The notes beneath the pieces were generated by a model. The model was not told the origin of the DNA and made no database searches. It saw nothing but the letters and a program-made list of their open reading frames with translations. This document shows, one piece after another, positions 18,975 to 27,605 of a DNA stretch of 64,000 nt. The stretch lies in assembly GCA_947625865.1 (NCBI GenBank), contig CANQQD010000005.1, forward strand, positions 1-64,000. The letters run 5' to 3'. The stretch is from an uncultured Clostridia bacterium. Lineage in GTDB: Bacteria; Bacillota; Clostridia; Christensenellales; Borkfalkiaceae. Made by a program: the position numbers and the translations under genes. Every line of letters begins with the position of its first letter. Position 1 is the stretch's first letter.

Positions 18975-20459
18975 ATGACAACAAAAACTACCAAAGCCGC
19001 AGCGGCAAAAAAGCCTGCGGTAAAGAAGGTAAAAGAGGTAGAGAAGAAAAAAATACTGTTTGTGGCTTCTGAGTCCACACCTTTTATTGCTACTGGCGGA
19101 CTTGCCGAGGTCATAGGTTCGCTCTCTAAAGCGCTTGCGGCTACGGGCAGATTTGACGTAAGAGTGGTGATTCCGCTTTTCTCCGACATTAAAAAGGAGT
19201 ACAGGGACCAGTTCAACTATCTCGGAAATCTCTATGTCCATCTTGCTTGGCGTAATCAATATTGCGGAATTTTCGAATATGTCAAAGACGGCGTAACATT
19301 CTACTTTGTCGATAACGAATTTTATTTCAAACGTCCGGGGTGCTACGGCTACTATGACGATGGCGAAAGATTTGCATTTTTCTCGAGAAGCGTTCTCGAA
19401 ATTATGCCTTTTCTTAATTTCTATCCCGACGTTATGCACTGCCATGATTGGCAGGCAGCGCTTGCCGCTATATACCTTAAAACAAATTATTGCTTCAGAG
19501 AGGAGTACCAGTATATCAAAGCTCTGTTCACTATCCATAATATAGAGTATCAGGGCCAGTATTCTCTCGATCTGTTGGGCGACTTGTTTGATATATACGG
19601 CAGCTATCGCTATCTTGTGGAATATAACAACTGTATCAACCTTATGAAGGGCGCAATAGAGTGCTGCGAAAGATTTTCTACCGTCAGCCCTAAATATGCT
19701 GAGGAAATAAAGGATCCCTATTACGCTCACGGGCTTGATCCTATTATAAGAAAGAACGAGTTTAAGCTAACGGGCATCCTGAACGGAATAGATGACATTG
19801 GGTATAGCTGTACGCATGATACTCATTTGTTCGCTAACTTTACGCCTGAAGATTTTTCAAATAAGGCTATCTGTAAGCGGGAGCTGCAGAAGATGCTCAA
19901 TCTTCCGGTAAAGCCCGATACGCCAATCATTTCTATGGTTTCAAGGCTTGTTTCCCACAAGGGGCTCGACCTTGTGACCGCTGTAGTAGAGGATTTGCTT
20001 CAGGACGACGTTCAGGTCGTAATTCTCGGCACTGGCGATGCACACTTTGAGGGATATTTCCGCGATCTTGCAAACAAATACCCCGATAAGCTCAGCGCAA
20101 ACATTGTATTTAACGGAGATCTGTCAAGAAAAATTTATTCCGGCTCGGATATCTTTTTAATGCCGTCCAAGTCGGAACCCTGCGGACTTTCCCAGATGAT
20201 TGCCTGCCGCTATGGTACAGTGCCAATCGTAAGAGAAACGGGCGGGCTTTATGACAGTATCAAACCTCTTCAAAACGGGTACACATTCTCGAATTACAAT
20301 GCGCATGATATGCTGTATGTGATCCGTGAAGCATGCTCGGATTATAAAAACAAAGAAGCGTGGACAAAACTTATGTACAGAGCGGCAACTACCGATTTCA
20401 GCTGGAGCCATTCCGCTTTGGACTACGAAGCGCTGTATTTGAATATGCTCAATAATTAA
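18975..20459 (+). CDS. glgA: glycogen synthase (ADP-glucose type)
   Basis: KKILFVASESTPFIATGGLAEVIGSLSKAL, MHCHDWQAALAAIYL, MVSRLVSHKGLDLV, PSKSEPCGLSQMIACRYGTVPIVRETGGLYDSI; Lys/Ala-rich N-terminal extension. Confidence 0.95.
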   Translation: MTTKTTKAAAAKKPAVKKVKEVEKKKILFVASESTPFIATGGLAEVIGSLSKALAATGRFDVRVVIPLFSDIKKEYRDQFNYLGNLYVHLAWRNQYCGIFEYVKDGVTFYFVDNEFYFKRPGCYGYYDDGERFAFFSRSVLEIMPFLNFYPDVMHCHDWQAALAAIYLKTNYCFREEYQYIKALFTIHNIEYQGQYSLDLLGDLFDIYGSYRYLVEYNNCINLMKGAIECCERFSTVSPKYAEEIKDPYYAHGLDPIIRKNEFKLTGILNGIDDIGYSCTHDTHLFANFTPEDFSNKAICKRELQKMLNLPVKPDTPIISMVSRLVSHKGLDLVTAVVEDLLQDDVQVVILGTGDAHFEGYFRDLANKYPDKLSANIVFNGDLSRKIYSGSDIFLMPSKSEPCGLSQMIACRYGTVPIVRETGGLYDSIKPLQNGYTFSNYNAHDMLYVIREACSDYKNKEAWTKLMYRAATTDFSWSHSALDYEALYLNMLNN

Positions 20460-20475
20460 AAACCAGGAGAATCGA

Positions 20476-22920
20476 ATGAGTAATACTGCTGTTACCGAAA
20501 AAGAAGTCAAGGACCAGATCAAGGGCAAACTTGCCAGATATTTCGGCGTTGCCCCTGCCGAGGCTTCAAAGGACCAGATTTATAAGGCTGTTGTAATGGT
20601 TGTAAGAGATATTTTACTGCAGAAACGTCAACAGTTTCATAAAAAGGTCAAAGCAAAGCGTGCCAAAAGAGTTTACTACCTATGTATGGAATTCCTTTTG
20701 GGGCGTTCACTTAAAAACAGTCTTTATAATTTAAGCGTCACGCCTATATTTGAAAAGGCTGTTTCATCCTACGGACTTAGCCTTGAAGAATTGTACGAAC
20801 TTGAACCTGACGCAGGATTGGGTAATGGCGGTTTGGGAAGGCTTGCCGCATGCTTTTTGGATGCGCTGGCTACAGGCGATTATCCCGCTATGGGCTATTC
20901 GCTCCGTTATGAATACGGATTGTTCAAACAGAAGATCGTTGACGGATGGCAAATAGAATTGCCCGACGTTTGGCTTCCCGGCGGCGAGGCTTGGCTTACA
21001 CAGAGAACGGATAAAAACTTTATCGTCCGTTTTAACGGGCAACTTGAGGAGAAGTGGACCGAAAACGGGCTTCAGATCAATTATGTCAATTGTAACGAAA
21101 TCCAAGCCGTTGCTTACGATATGATGGTTTCCGGCAAGGACAGCGAGGCTGTGTCCGTGCTGAGGCTTTGGAAAGCCAAGCCCGTGCAAGACTTTAATAT
21201 GAAGCTCTTTTCACAGGGTGAATATTATCAGGCAATGTCGAACGACAACGACGCCGATCTCTTGACAAAAGTCCTTTATCCCGCTGATAATCACAATGCA
21301 GGCAAATCGTTGAGACTCAAACAGCAATATTTCCTTTGCTCGGCTTCAATACAGAACATAGTAGAGGATCATAAGCATAGATACGGAGATTTGAGAGATT
21401 TGCCAAAACTTGCGGCAATTCATTTAAATGATACGCATCCGGCAATGGCTATTCCAGAGCTTATGAGAATACTCATCGATGAGTATTATTATGATTGGAA
21501 CCAGGCATGGGCAATAACGACCGCAACCTGCGCGTACACTAACCATACGGTTCTTGCAGAGGCGCTTGAAACGTGGAATGAAGATCTTCTTCAGCGCACG
21601 GTTCCCAGAATACATTCCATCATAAAGGAAATAAACAGAAGGCTTTGTGAGGAGCTTTGGAACAGATTTCCCGGTGAATGGGCGAAAATTTCGCGCATGT
21701 CTATCATTGAACACGACCGCGTAAAAATGGCAAATCTCAGCGTTTACGGAGGTCATAGCGTAAACGGCGTTTCGGCTCTGCACAGCGAAATAATCAAAAC
21801 TTCCGTATTTAAGGATTTTTACGATTTTTCGCCCGAGAAGTTTACAAATGTGACAAACGGTATAGCGCACAGACGTTGGCTCAACCAGTCCAATCCCGAG
21901 CTTGCCGCGCTGTTAAACGATTGTATAGGCGATTCGTATGTGTTGCACGGCGCAGATCTTGCAGGCTTCAAAAAGTTTGAAAATGACGACGCTGTTTTAA
22001 AACGCCTTGAAGAGATAAAGCTTTTAAAGAAGAAACAATTTGCCGATTATGCAAAAAAGAAGCAGGGAATAATAATCGATCCCGAAACAATGTTCGACGT
22101 TCAGGCAAAAAGGCTACACGAGTATAAGCGCCAGCTGTTGAATGTTTTGAACATTATCGATACCTATATCGACCTGTTGGATGATCCAAATCTCGATATC
22201 GTGCCTAAAACATATATTTTCGGCGCAAAAGCTGCGCCCGGCTACGATATGGCGAAAAAAATCATTCAGCTCATAAATTATCTTGCCGAGGACATTAAAC
22301 AGCATCCCGAAGTAAACAAAAAGCTCAATGTGGTCTATATGGAAGACTATAATGTCACAATGTCCGAAAAGCTTATGCCCGCGTCTGAGGTTTCCGAACA
22401 GATATCTCTTGCAGGCAAGGAAGCGAGCGGAACAGGCAACATGAAGTTTATGATCAACGGCGCGCTTACAATAGGGACACTTGATGGCGCAAACGTTGAA
22501 ATGGCTGAGGCTGTCGGCGATGAAAACATATTTATATTCGGTTATAAGGCCAATGAAGTTGATGAAATTTGGCGCAACGGCTACAGCTCGAGTAAATTCT
22601 ACAATGAATCCCCCAGATTAAGAAGAATTATCGAAGCGCTTATAATCGGCTTCAACGGCAAATCTTTTGCGGAGATCGCAAATTATCTTTTGACCGGCTC
22701 GCCTGTTGCAGATCCCTACATGTGCATGGCGGATTTTGCGGCGTACAGCAATAAACAGCATGAAATTTCAAAATTGTATGCCACAGACAAACGCAGATGG
22801 AATCAAATGTCCCTAAGAAACATTGCAGCCTCCGGAATTTTTGCCGCAGACAGAAGTATATATGAATATGCGACAAGGATATGGAATCTTAAGAGTCTAA
22901 GTTCAAAAGCCGAAAAATAA
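20476..22920 (+). CDS. glgP: glycogen/starch/alpha-glucan phosphorylase
   Basis: YLCMEFLLGRSL, EPDAGLGNGGLGRLAACFLDALAT, ALHSEIIK, EASGTGNMKFMINGALTIGTLDGANVEM. Confidence 0.97.
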   Translation: MSNTAVTEKEVKDQIKGKLARYFGVAPAEASKDQIYKAVVMVVRDILLQKRQQFHKKVKAKRAKRVYYLCMEFLLGRSLKNSLYNLSVTPIFEKAVSSYGLSLEELYELEPDAGLGNGGLGRLAACFLDALATGDYPAMGYSLRYEYGLFKQKIVDGWQIELPDVWLPGGEAWLTQRTDKNFIVRFNGQLEEKWTENGLQINYVNCNEIQAVAYDMMVSGKDSEAVSVLRLWKAKPVQDFNMKLFSQGEYYQAMSNDNDADLLTKVLYPADNHNAGKSLRLKQQYFLCSASIQNIVEDHKHRYGDLRDLPKLAAIHLNDTHPAMAIPELMRILIDEYYYDWNQAWAITTATCAYTNHTVLAEALETWNEDLLQRTVPRIHSIIKEINRRLCEELWNRFPGEWAKISRMSIIEHDRVKMANLSVYGGHSVNGVSALHSEIIKTSVFKDFYDFSPEKFTNVTNGIAHRRWLNQSNPELAALLNDCIGDSYVLHGADLAGFKKFENDDAVLKRLEEIKLLKKKQFADYAKKKQGIIIDPETMFDVQAKRLHEYKRQLLNVLNIIDTYIDLLDDPNLDIVPKTYIFGAKAAPGYDMAKKIIQLINYLAEDIKQHPEVNKKLNVVYMEDYNVTMSEKLMPASEVSEQISLAGKEASGTGNMKFMINGALTIGTLDGANVEMAEAVGDENIFIFGYKANEVDEIWRNGYSSSKFYNESPRLRRIIEALIIGFNGKSFAEIANYLLTGSPVADPYMCMADFAAYSNKQHEISKLYATDKRRWNQMSLRNIAASGIFAADRSIYEYATRIWNLKSLSSKAEK

Positions 22921-22932
22921 TTCAGAACCGTT

Positions 22933-22960
22933 AAAAGCCGAGGCTTTTGCCTCGGCTTTT
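22933..22960 (+). terminator. intrinsic terminator of the glycogen operon
   Basis: AAAAGCCGAGG-CTTTTG-CCTCGGCTTTT. Confidence 0.9.
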
Positions 22961-23137
22961 CCTGTACTATGCGTGACATAATAGCCATTATTTTTTTGTG
23001 TTGCAGCAAATTTTTTTAGGAAAAATTCATTGAATCTGCGATTATATCGCTATATCGTTGCTTGGTAAAATTCCTGATTTATTTATATTAAATCTATAAG
23101 AAATTGAAGAAAAAATTGATTATTTTTGATTACTACC

Positions 23138-23199
23138 GCTATTTGAGTTGATTTAAATAGCCAACACTTCGTAAAAGCTGTGTTTTACGAAGTGTTTTT
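23138..23199 (+). terminator. tandem hairpins ending in an intrinsic terminator, with no assigned upstream gene
   Basis: GCTATTT-GAGTTGATTT-AAATAGC followed by AACACTTCGTAAAA-GCTGTG-TTTTACGAAGTGTTTTT. Confidence 0.7.
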
Positions 23200-23275
23200 A
23201 ATGTTTTGAATTACTCCCATTAGCAAATAAGGGGCATATCTCTCCACGTTTTTTGTCGATTTAAACTTTTCAGCG

Positions 23276-23304
23276 TTGACTTATTTTAAAGTTTGTTTTA
23301 TAAT
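23276..23304 (+). promoter_or_regulatory. strong sigma-A type promoter for xerC-like gene
   Basis: TTGACT-17 nt-TATAAT; -10 ends 6 nt before the ATG at 23311. Confidence 0.8.
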
Positions 23305-23310
23305 TTGAAT

Positions 23311-24369
23311 ATGGCTACAAGCAATTTTTATGTCCAGCGAAACAATAAAAATTTAGAGACAATCGAGCGCATCCTTGATGAGGAACTGCCGTCCTTTTGC
23401 TACGATTATTTTCTTGCCATTGACAGCCAGACATCTACGCTTACGAGGCTCAACTACGCTCACGATTTAAAAATCTTCTTCTACTTCCTTCAGGAAAAAA
23501 AGTTCAGGAAATCAAAATCTGTCAAGGATTTTACTTTGGACGATTTGGAAAGCGTGACAAGCAACGACGTCGAATATTTTTTAAGCTTTCTCTCCCACTA
23601 CGTTTATGCCGGCAAGGAGCATACCTGTAACGACAGAGCCAAAGCGCGTAAGCTCTCCTCCGTCCGCGCAATGTTTAAGTTCTTTTTCAATAAGGGCTTT
23701 ATAAGCGTAGACAACTCAGCTAAGGTTGCAACGCCTAAATTACATGAAAAACCTATCATTCGTCTTGACTCGGACGAGGTTTTCAATATTTTGGATGTTG
23801 CGGAAAGCGGAACCGGACTTACTCCGCATCAAAAGGCTTATCATGATAAAAATAAGGTGCGCGACAGCGCTATTCTCACCCTTTTCCTCGGCACAGGCAT
23901 CCGTATCAGCGAGTTGGTCGGACTCAATAACGACGATCTGAATTTTAACGATAATTCCTTTATCGTCACCCGGAAGGGCGGCAGTAAATCAATTTTATAT
24001 TTTGACGAGAATGTCGCCGAAGCTTTGAAACGTTACCTTGACTATAAAGAGAATAATTCCGAAGCATTACAGGAACCGAACGCACTCTTCCTCTCCAACA
24101 ACAAAAAGCGCATTACTGTGCGGGCGGTTGAAAATCTCGTCCATAAATATGCAAAGATAATCTCTCCACTTAAAAATATTTCTCCGCACAAACTTCGTTC
24201 CACTTACGGCACGCAGCTCTATAAAGCGACAGGCGATATCTATATCGTAGCCGACGTTTTGGGGCACAAAGACGTAAATACCACCAGAAAACACTATGCC
24301 GCTATTTCAGATGAAAACCGCCGCAGCGTTGTCGGCAAAGTTAAATTAAAGCCCGACGACGATAAATAG
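23311..24369 (+). CDS. tyrosine recombinase/integrase, XerC/XerD-like
   Basis: LFLGTGIRISELVGLNNDDL (R), HKLRSTYGTQL (HxxR), VLGHKDVNTTRKHYA (H, Y nucleophile); N-terminal SAM-like domain. Confidence 0.92.
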   Translation: MATSNFYVQRNNKNLETIERILDEELPSFCYDYFLAIDSQTSTLTRLNYAHDLKIFFYFLQEKKFRKSKSVKDFTLDDLESVTSNDVEYFLSFLSHYVYAGKEHTCNDRAKARKLSSVRAMFKFFFNKGFISVDNSAKVATPKLHEKPIIRLDSDEVFNILDVAESGTGLTPHQKAYHDKNKVRDSAILTLFLGTGIRISELVGLNNDDLNFNDNSFIVTRKGGSKSILYFDENVAEALKRYLDYKENNSEALQEPNALFLSNNKKRITVRAVENLVHKYAKIISPLKNISPHKLRSTYGTQLYKATGDIYIVADVLGHKDVNTTRKHYAAISDENRRSVVGKVKLKPDDDK

Positions 24370-24374
24370 ATATT

Positions 24375-24406
24375 AAAAGCACGACAATTATTTGCCGTGC
24401 TTTTTG
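24375..24406. terminator. bidirectional terminator between xerC-like and GNAT genes
   Basis: AAAAGCACG-ACAATTATTTGC-CGTGCTTTTT between convergent genes. Confidence 0.75.
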
Positions 24407-24861
24407 AAAACTATCAAAGTCATGTTTTCATTTATCTTTTGAGTTAAATCTGTTCTAATGTATCCCATTTTTTCATATAGTCGGCAATTTAACTTCTCTT
24501 CAAGAATAGTTTCAAGCTCCCATATTTCTTGCCCATGAATTGCCTCTACTGCCCTTATTGCCGCTTGCGCGAAACCTTGGTTTCTGTACTCCGGCAAAAT
24601 AAAAATCGGCGAAATGCGCTTATAAGACGAGGAATTAAGGTTATCCACTACCCTGATTGCCCCGACAGTTTTGCCTTCATATAAAATTAAATAGAAATAA
24701 GTGTTGTTTTGGTTCAACCGCCAAATAGTCTTGTCTAACGATTCATTTCCCGGATTTGTGTCGTAATCATTATATTTTTCAAGCAAATCGGAGAACGATT
24801 TTACTTGCATTCTCCAAATTGTTTCAGCGTCCTCAAGCGACGCTTTTTTTAATTCAATCAT
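24388..24861 (-). CDS. GNAT family N-acetyltransferase
   Basis: IELKKASLEDAETIWRMQ, GKTVGAIRVVD, ISPIFILPEYRNQGFAQAAIRAVE acetyl-CoA binding motif. Confidence 0.85.
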   Translation of the reverse strand: MIELKKASLEDAETIWRMQVKSFSDLLEKYNDYDTNPGNESLDKTIWRLNQNNTYFYLILYEGKTVGAIRVVDNLNSSSYKRISPIFILPEYRNQGFAQAAIRAVEAIHGQEIWELETILEEKLNCRLYEKMGYIRTDLTQKINENMTLIVFKKHGK

Positions 24862-25042
24862 TTTTATTTTTGTCGTCAAAAATTATACCGTCTATTTTAA
24901 TTACGGCGTCGTCGCGGATGTCAAGGCATTTGCCGCAATTGTCGCAAATTTTATCGGGATCGAGGTCGCAAATATCACATTCACCGCAATCTATGCATTC
25001 CCTGTCGTATAAAACGCACTCCTCTCCTCTTTTATGCTTCAT
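24854..25042 (-). CDS. small Cys-rich (8 Cys) protein, putative Fe-S or Zn binding
   Basis: 62 aa, C-x6-C-x2-C-x2-C-x2-C-x7-C-x2-C-x2-C; RBS AGAGGT; promoter upstream; stop overlaps the GNAT start. Confidence 0.75.
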   Translation of the reverse strand: MKHKRGEECVLYDRECIDCGECDICDLDPDKICDNCGKCLDIRDDAVIKIDGIIFDDKNKND

Positions 25043-25061
25043 GATTTTACCTCTGAAACCT

Positions 25062-25090
25062 ATTTTATCACATATTAATGCAAATTACAA
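25062..25090 (-). promoter_or_regulatory. promoter for Cys-rich protein-GNAT operon
   Basis: Minus strand TTGTAA-17 nt-TAAAAT. Confidence 0.55.
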
Positions 25091-25101
25091 TAAATACTTC
25101 G

Positions 25102-25113
25102 GAACAAATGTTT
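25102..25113. promoter_or_regulatory. LexA (SOS) box 1, Gram-positive type
   Basis: GAACAAATGTTT, close to GAAC-N4-GTTC, overlapping the lexA -35. Confidence 0.75.
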
Positions 25114-25140
25114 GATTTTTATGTAAACATATGTTAAAAT
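25112..25140 (+). promoter_or_regulatory. lexA promoter
   Basis: TTGATT-17 nt-TAAAAT, overlapped by both LexA boxes. Confidence 0.7.
25125..25136. promoter_or_regulatory. LexA (SOS) box 2
   Basis: AAACATATGTTA within TAAACATATGTTAA, in the lexA promoter spacer and -10. Confidence 0.7.
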
Positions 25141-25160
25141 TAAAGTATAAGAGGTCTATT

Positions 25161-25748
25161 ATGAAAAAAGCCTACAGCGACGAGAAGGTTTACGGTTTTA
25201 TTAAAGATTTTATAACAAAAAACGGCTATGCGCCGACTGTGAGGGACATTTGCAATGGATGCAACATAAGCTCTACCGCTACTCCCTATCAGATCATTAA
25301 CAGACTTGTGGAGCGCGGGCTTCTTAAAAAAACAGGCAACAAAAACCGTGCGGTATCACTTGCCAACCTCGGACCTACCGTAAATGTTCCGCTGATCGGC
25401 ACTGTTGCGGCAGGTCAACCCATTTTTGCGAGCGAAAATTTAGAGGAATATTACACTATACCGGGCAACTTTTTTGAAGGCGAAGATCTGTTCATGCTCA
25501 ATGTTCAAGGCTCCTCTATGGTCAAGATCGGAATGTTGGACGGGGATAAAGTGGTTGTTAAAAAACAGGAGACGGCTGAAAACGGAGATATCGTTGTAGC
25601 ACTCATAGACGATTCGGCAACTGTTAAGCGTTTTTACAAGCGCAAAGGTAAAATTATTCTGCATCCCGAAAACGACGATATGGAAGATTTTGTTTTTGAC
25701 AGCGTACAGATTTTAGGCAAAGTCGTTGGATTAATGAGAAATATATAG
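25161..25748 (+). CDS. lexA: transcriptional repressor LexA
   Basis: N-term wHTH (APTVRDICNGCNISSTATPYQIINRLVERG), AG cleavage site VAAGQP, QGSSMVKIGMLDGDKVVV, DDSATVKRFYKRKGKIILHPEN. Confidence 0.95.
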   Translation: MKKAYSDEKVYGFIKDFITKNGYAPTVRDICNGCNISSTATPYQIINRLVERGLLKKTGNKNRAVSLANLGPTVNVPLIGTVAAGQPIFASENLEEYYTIPGNFFEGEDLFMLNVQGSSMVKIGMLDGDKVVVKKQETAENGDIVVALIDDSATVKRFYKRKGKIILHPENDDMEDFVFDSVQILGKVVGLMRNI

Positions 25749-25756
25749 ACAAACAC

Positions 25757-25787
25757 AAAACCCGCGAAATTCGCGGGTTTTTTATTT
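25757..25787 (+). terminator. lexA terminator
   Basis: AAAACCCGCGAA-ATTCGCGGGTTTTTT. Confidence 0.88.
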
Positions 25788-25880
25788 AAAAGACTTAATA
25801 GGGTCACATTATTTCAAGCGCCGCTCGGCAGATTAAAAAAGTACACCTATTGCCTTAAAATGCAATAGGTGTTTGAATGG

Positions 25881-25953
<73 letters not shown>

Positions 25954-26071
25954 AGATTTTATTTACCTAAATATTATATTTTAAAAGACATATGTTGTCA
26001 ATCTTTTTTTAGTCTTTGATAAAATTTTAGCACAAAGAAATTGCGGACGTTTTTGCCCGCAATTCAAGATA

Positions 26072-26602
26072 TTATTTTTTTCTTTTGGCTACAGCTATCC
26101 TTATAATTTTTTTCTCGGGCATGGGCTCCGAATATTCTTCGGCTATTCCCTCTTCCTCGGTTGAAGCGTTGGACTCATTATATGTTGCTTGGGCTTCTGC
26201 TTCTTCCTGCGGCTGTTCTGTGGGGGCCTGCACAGTTTCAGTGACTGTTTCGGCTTCAACATCCTGCGGTGCTCCAAAAGCCTCGGGCGCATCCGTTTCT
26301 GCTGGATTTTTTTCGGTATTATTATCATGCGCGGATAAATCGTCGTCCGCAACGGCTATTTCAAGCTTTATCCCCTCCGCCTGTTTCATTCTTATATATG
26401 CCACGGCGCACGGCGTCGCCATTGACTTGTCACAGAGCGCACAAAAAGGCGCATATTCGCCGCAAAGGTCGCGCGCCAACATTGAACTGCAAATAAATTT
26501 GTCGTTATCTATAACCTTCTGTATTGTTTCAAGGTTTGCCTTTGAAAGCTTTGGCGGCATGTGAGAAAGCAGTTCCATTGGAGCATTACTATTCCAACTC
26601 AT
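26072..26602 (-). CDS. hypothetical protein: Cys-containing N-terminal domain plus long acidic low-complexity tail
   Basis: ORF of 176 codons; CSSMLARDLCGEYAPFCALCDKSMATPCAVAYIRMKQ then E/A/T/P-rich tail and basic C-terminus KKIIRIAVAKRKK. Confidence 0.65.
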   Translation of the reverse strand: MSWNSNAPMELLSHMPPKLSKANLETIQKVIDNDKFICSSMLARDLCGEYAPFCALCDKSMATPCAVAYIRMKQAEGIKLEIAVADDDLSAHDNNTEKNPAETDAPEAFGAPQDVEAETVTETVQAPTEQPQEEAEAQATYNESNASTEEEGIAEEYSEPMPEKKIIRIAVAKRKK

Positions 26603-26624
26603 TACAGATCTCCTCGATATTCAA

Positions 26625-27554
26625 CTATTCGGTGATTTTGATTGTGTGCAATGAAGATAATATTTCCTCATATTTTTCTTTATTAAAAGATATACTGTCC
26701 GGACTTGTTACGGCTGCAGTTCCTGCAGCTACGCCCTGCCGTAAAATCTCTTCAAGCGGCGTATCCTTTACAAGTGCGCTCGTTGCAGCGGCAACCATGC
26801 TGTCGCCTGCGCCGAGAGTAGAATTCATTGCAACATTGACGCTCTTGCAGCAGTAGCTTTTATTTCCGTCTGTAATTATCGCCCCTGCTTTTCCAAGTGA
26901 AAGCAGCACGCATTTTGCCCCGAGCTTTATCAGCTCCTTGCAGGCGGCAAGCATTTCCTCTTGCGTGCTTATAGATTTTTGCAAGCTTCTTTCAAGCTCT
27001 TCAAGGTTGGGCTTTACCAAGTCAACGCCGTATCGGAGCGAACTGAACAATCTTTCACCCTCAGAATCGACAACCTTTTTAACATTTGACGGCACTACGC
27101 TCAAGATTCTGCCGTAAAATTCCGGCGACATGCCTTTTGCAAGTCCTCCGGAGATCACTACTGCCTCGCAGGACGGCGAAAGCCTTGAAACAAGCTTTAT
27201 TAGCTCTTCCTGCTTTTCTTCGCTTACCTCAGGGCTTATGTCGTCGATTTCGGTGAGCATAGATTTATGGTCGATAAATTTGTAATTTTCGCGGACCCTG
27301 CCTTTGTTCCATACAAATTTATACGTGACCCCTTCCCTATGTAATTCCTGCTCGAACTGATGCCCGTTTTCTTCATACATAAAGCCTGTGGCGAAGGAAT
27401 CGACCTTGAGCCTTGCCAGCCCTATTGCCACATTTATTGCCTTTCCCGTGAAAAAAACTCTTTTGCTCAGAATGGTATGCGACCTGCCGACATTCAGAGA
27501 CTCGACCTCGAGGTTTACGTCAATGCATGGGCTTAAACAAACAGTCAGAATCAT
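26625..27554 (-). CDS. PfkB family carbohydrate kinase, probable 1-phosphofructokinase
   Basis: MILTVCLSPCIDVNLEVESLNVGRSH, GKAINVAIGLARL, VKPNLEELE, STLGAGDSMVAA. Confidence 0.85.
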   Translation of the reverse strand: MILTVCLSPCIDVNLEVESLNVGRSHTILSKRVFFTGKAINVAIGLARLKVDSFATGFMYEENGHQFEQELHREGVTYKFVWNKGRVRENYKFIDHKSMLTEIDDISPEVSEEKQEELIKLVSRLSPSCEAVVISGGLAKGMSPEFYGRILSVVPSNVKKVVDSEGERLFSSLRYGVDLVKPNLEELERSLQKSISTQEEMLAACKELIKLGAKCVLLSLGKAGAIITDGNKSYCCKSVNVAMNSTLGAGDSMVAAATSALVKDTPLEEILRQGVAAGTAAVTSPDSISFNKEKYEEILSSLHTIKITE

Positions 27555-27605
27555 TAAATTCCCCTCAAATCTATTTAAAAGGCCGCCATAAAGCGACCTT
27601 TGTAG

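Noticed and set aside
18945-19730. 261-aa minus-strand ORF opposite glgA
   Set aside because: Antisense shadow of a confident glgA; Cys/Ile-rich nonsense composition
23311-24369. Tyrosine recombinase as evidence for an integrated mobile element
   Set aside because: No att-like direct repeats, tRNA junction, excisionase or cargo; neighbours are lexA and the glycogen operon, so a housekeeping Xer-like role is more likely
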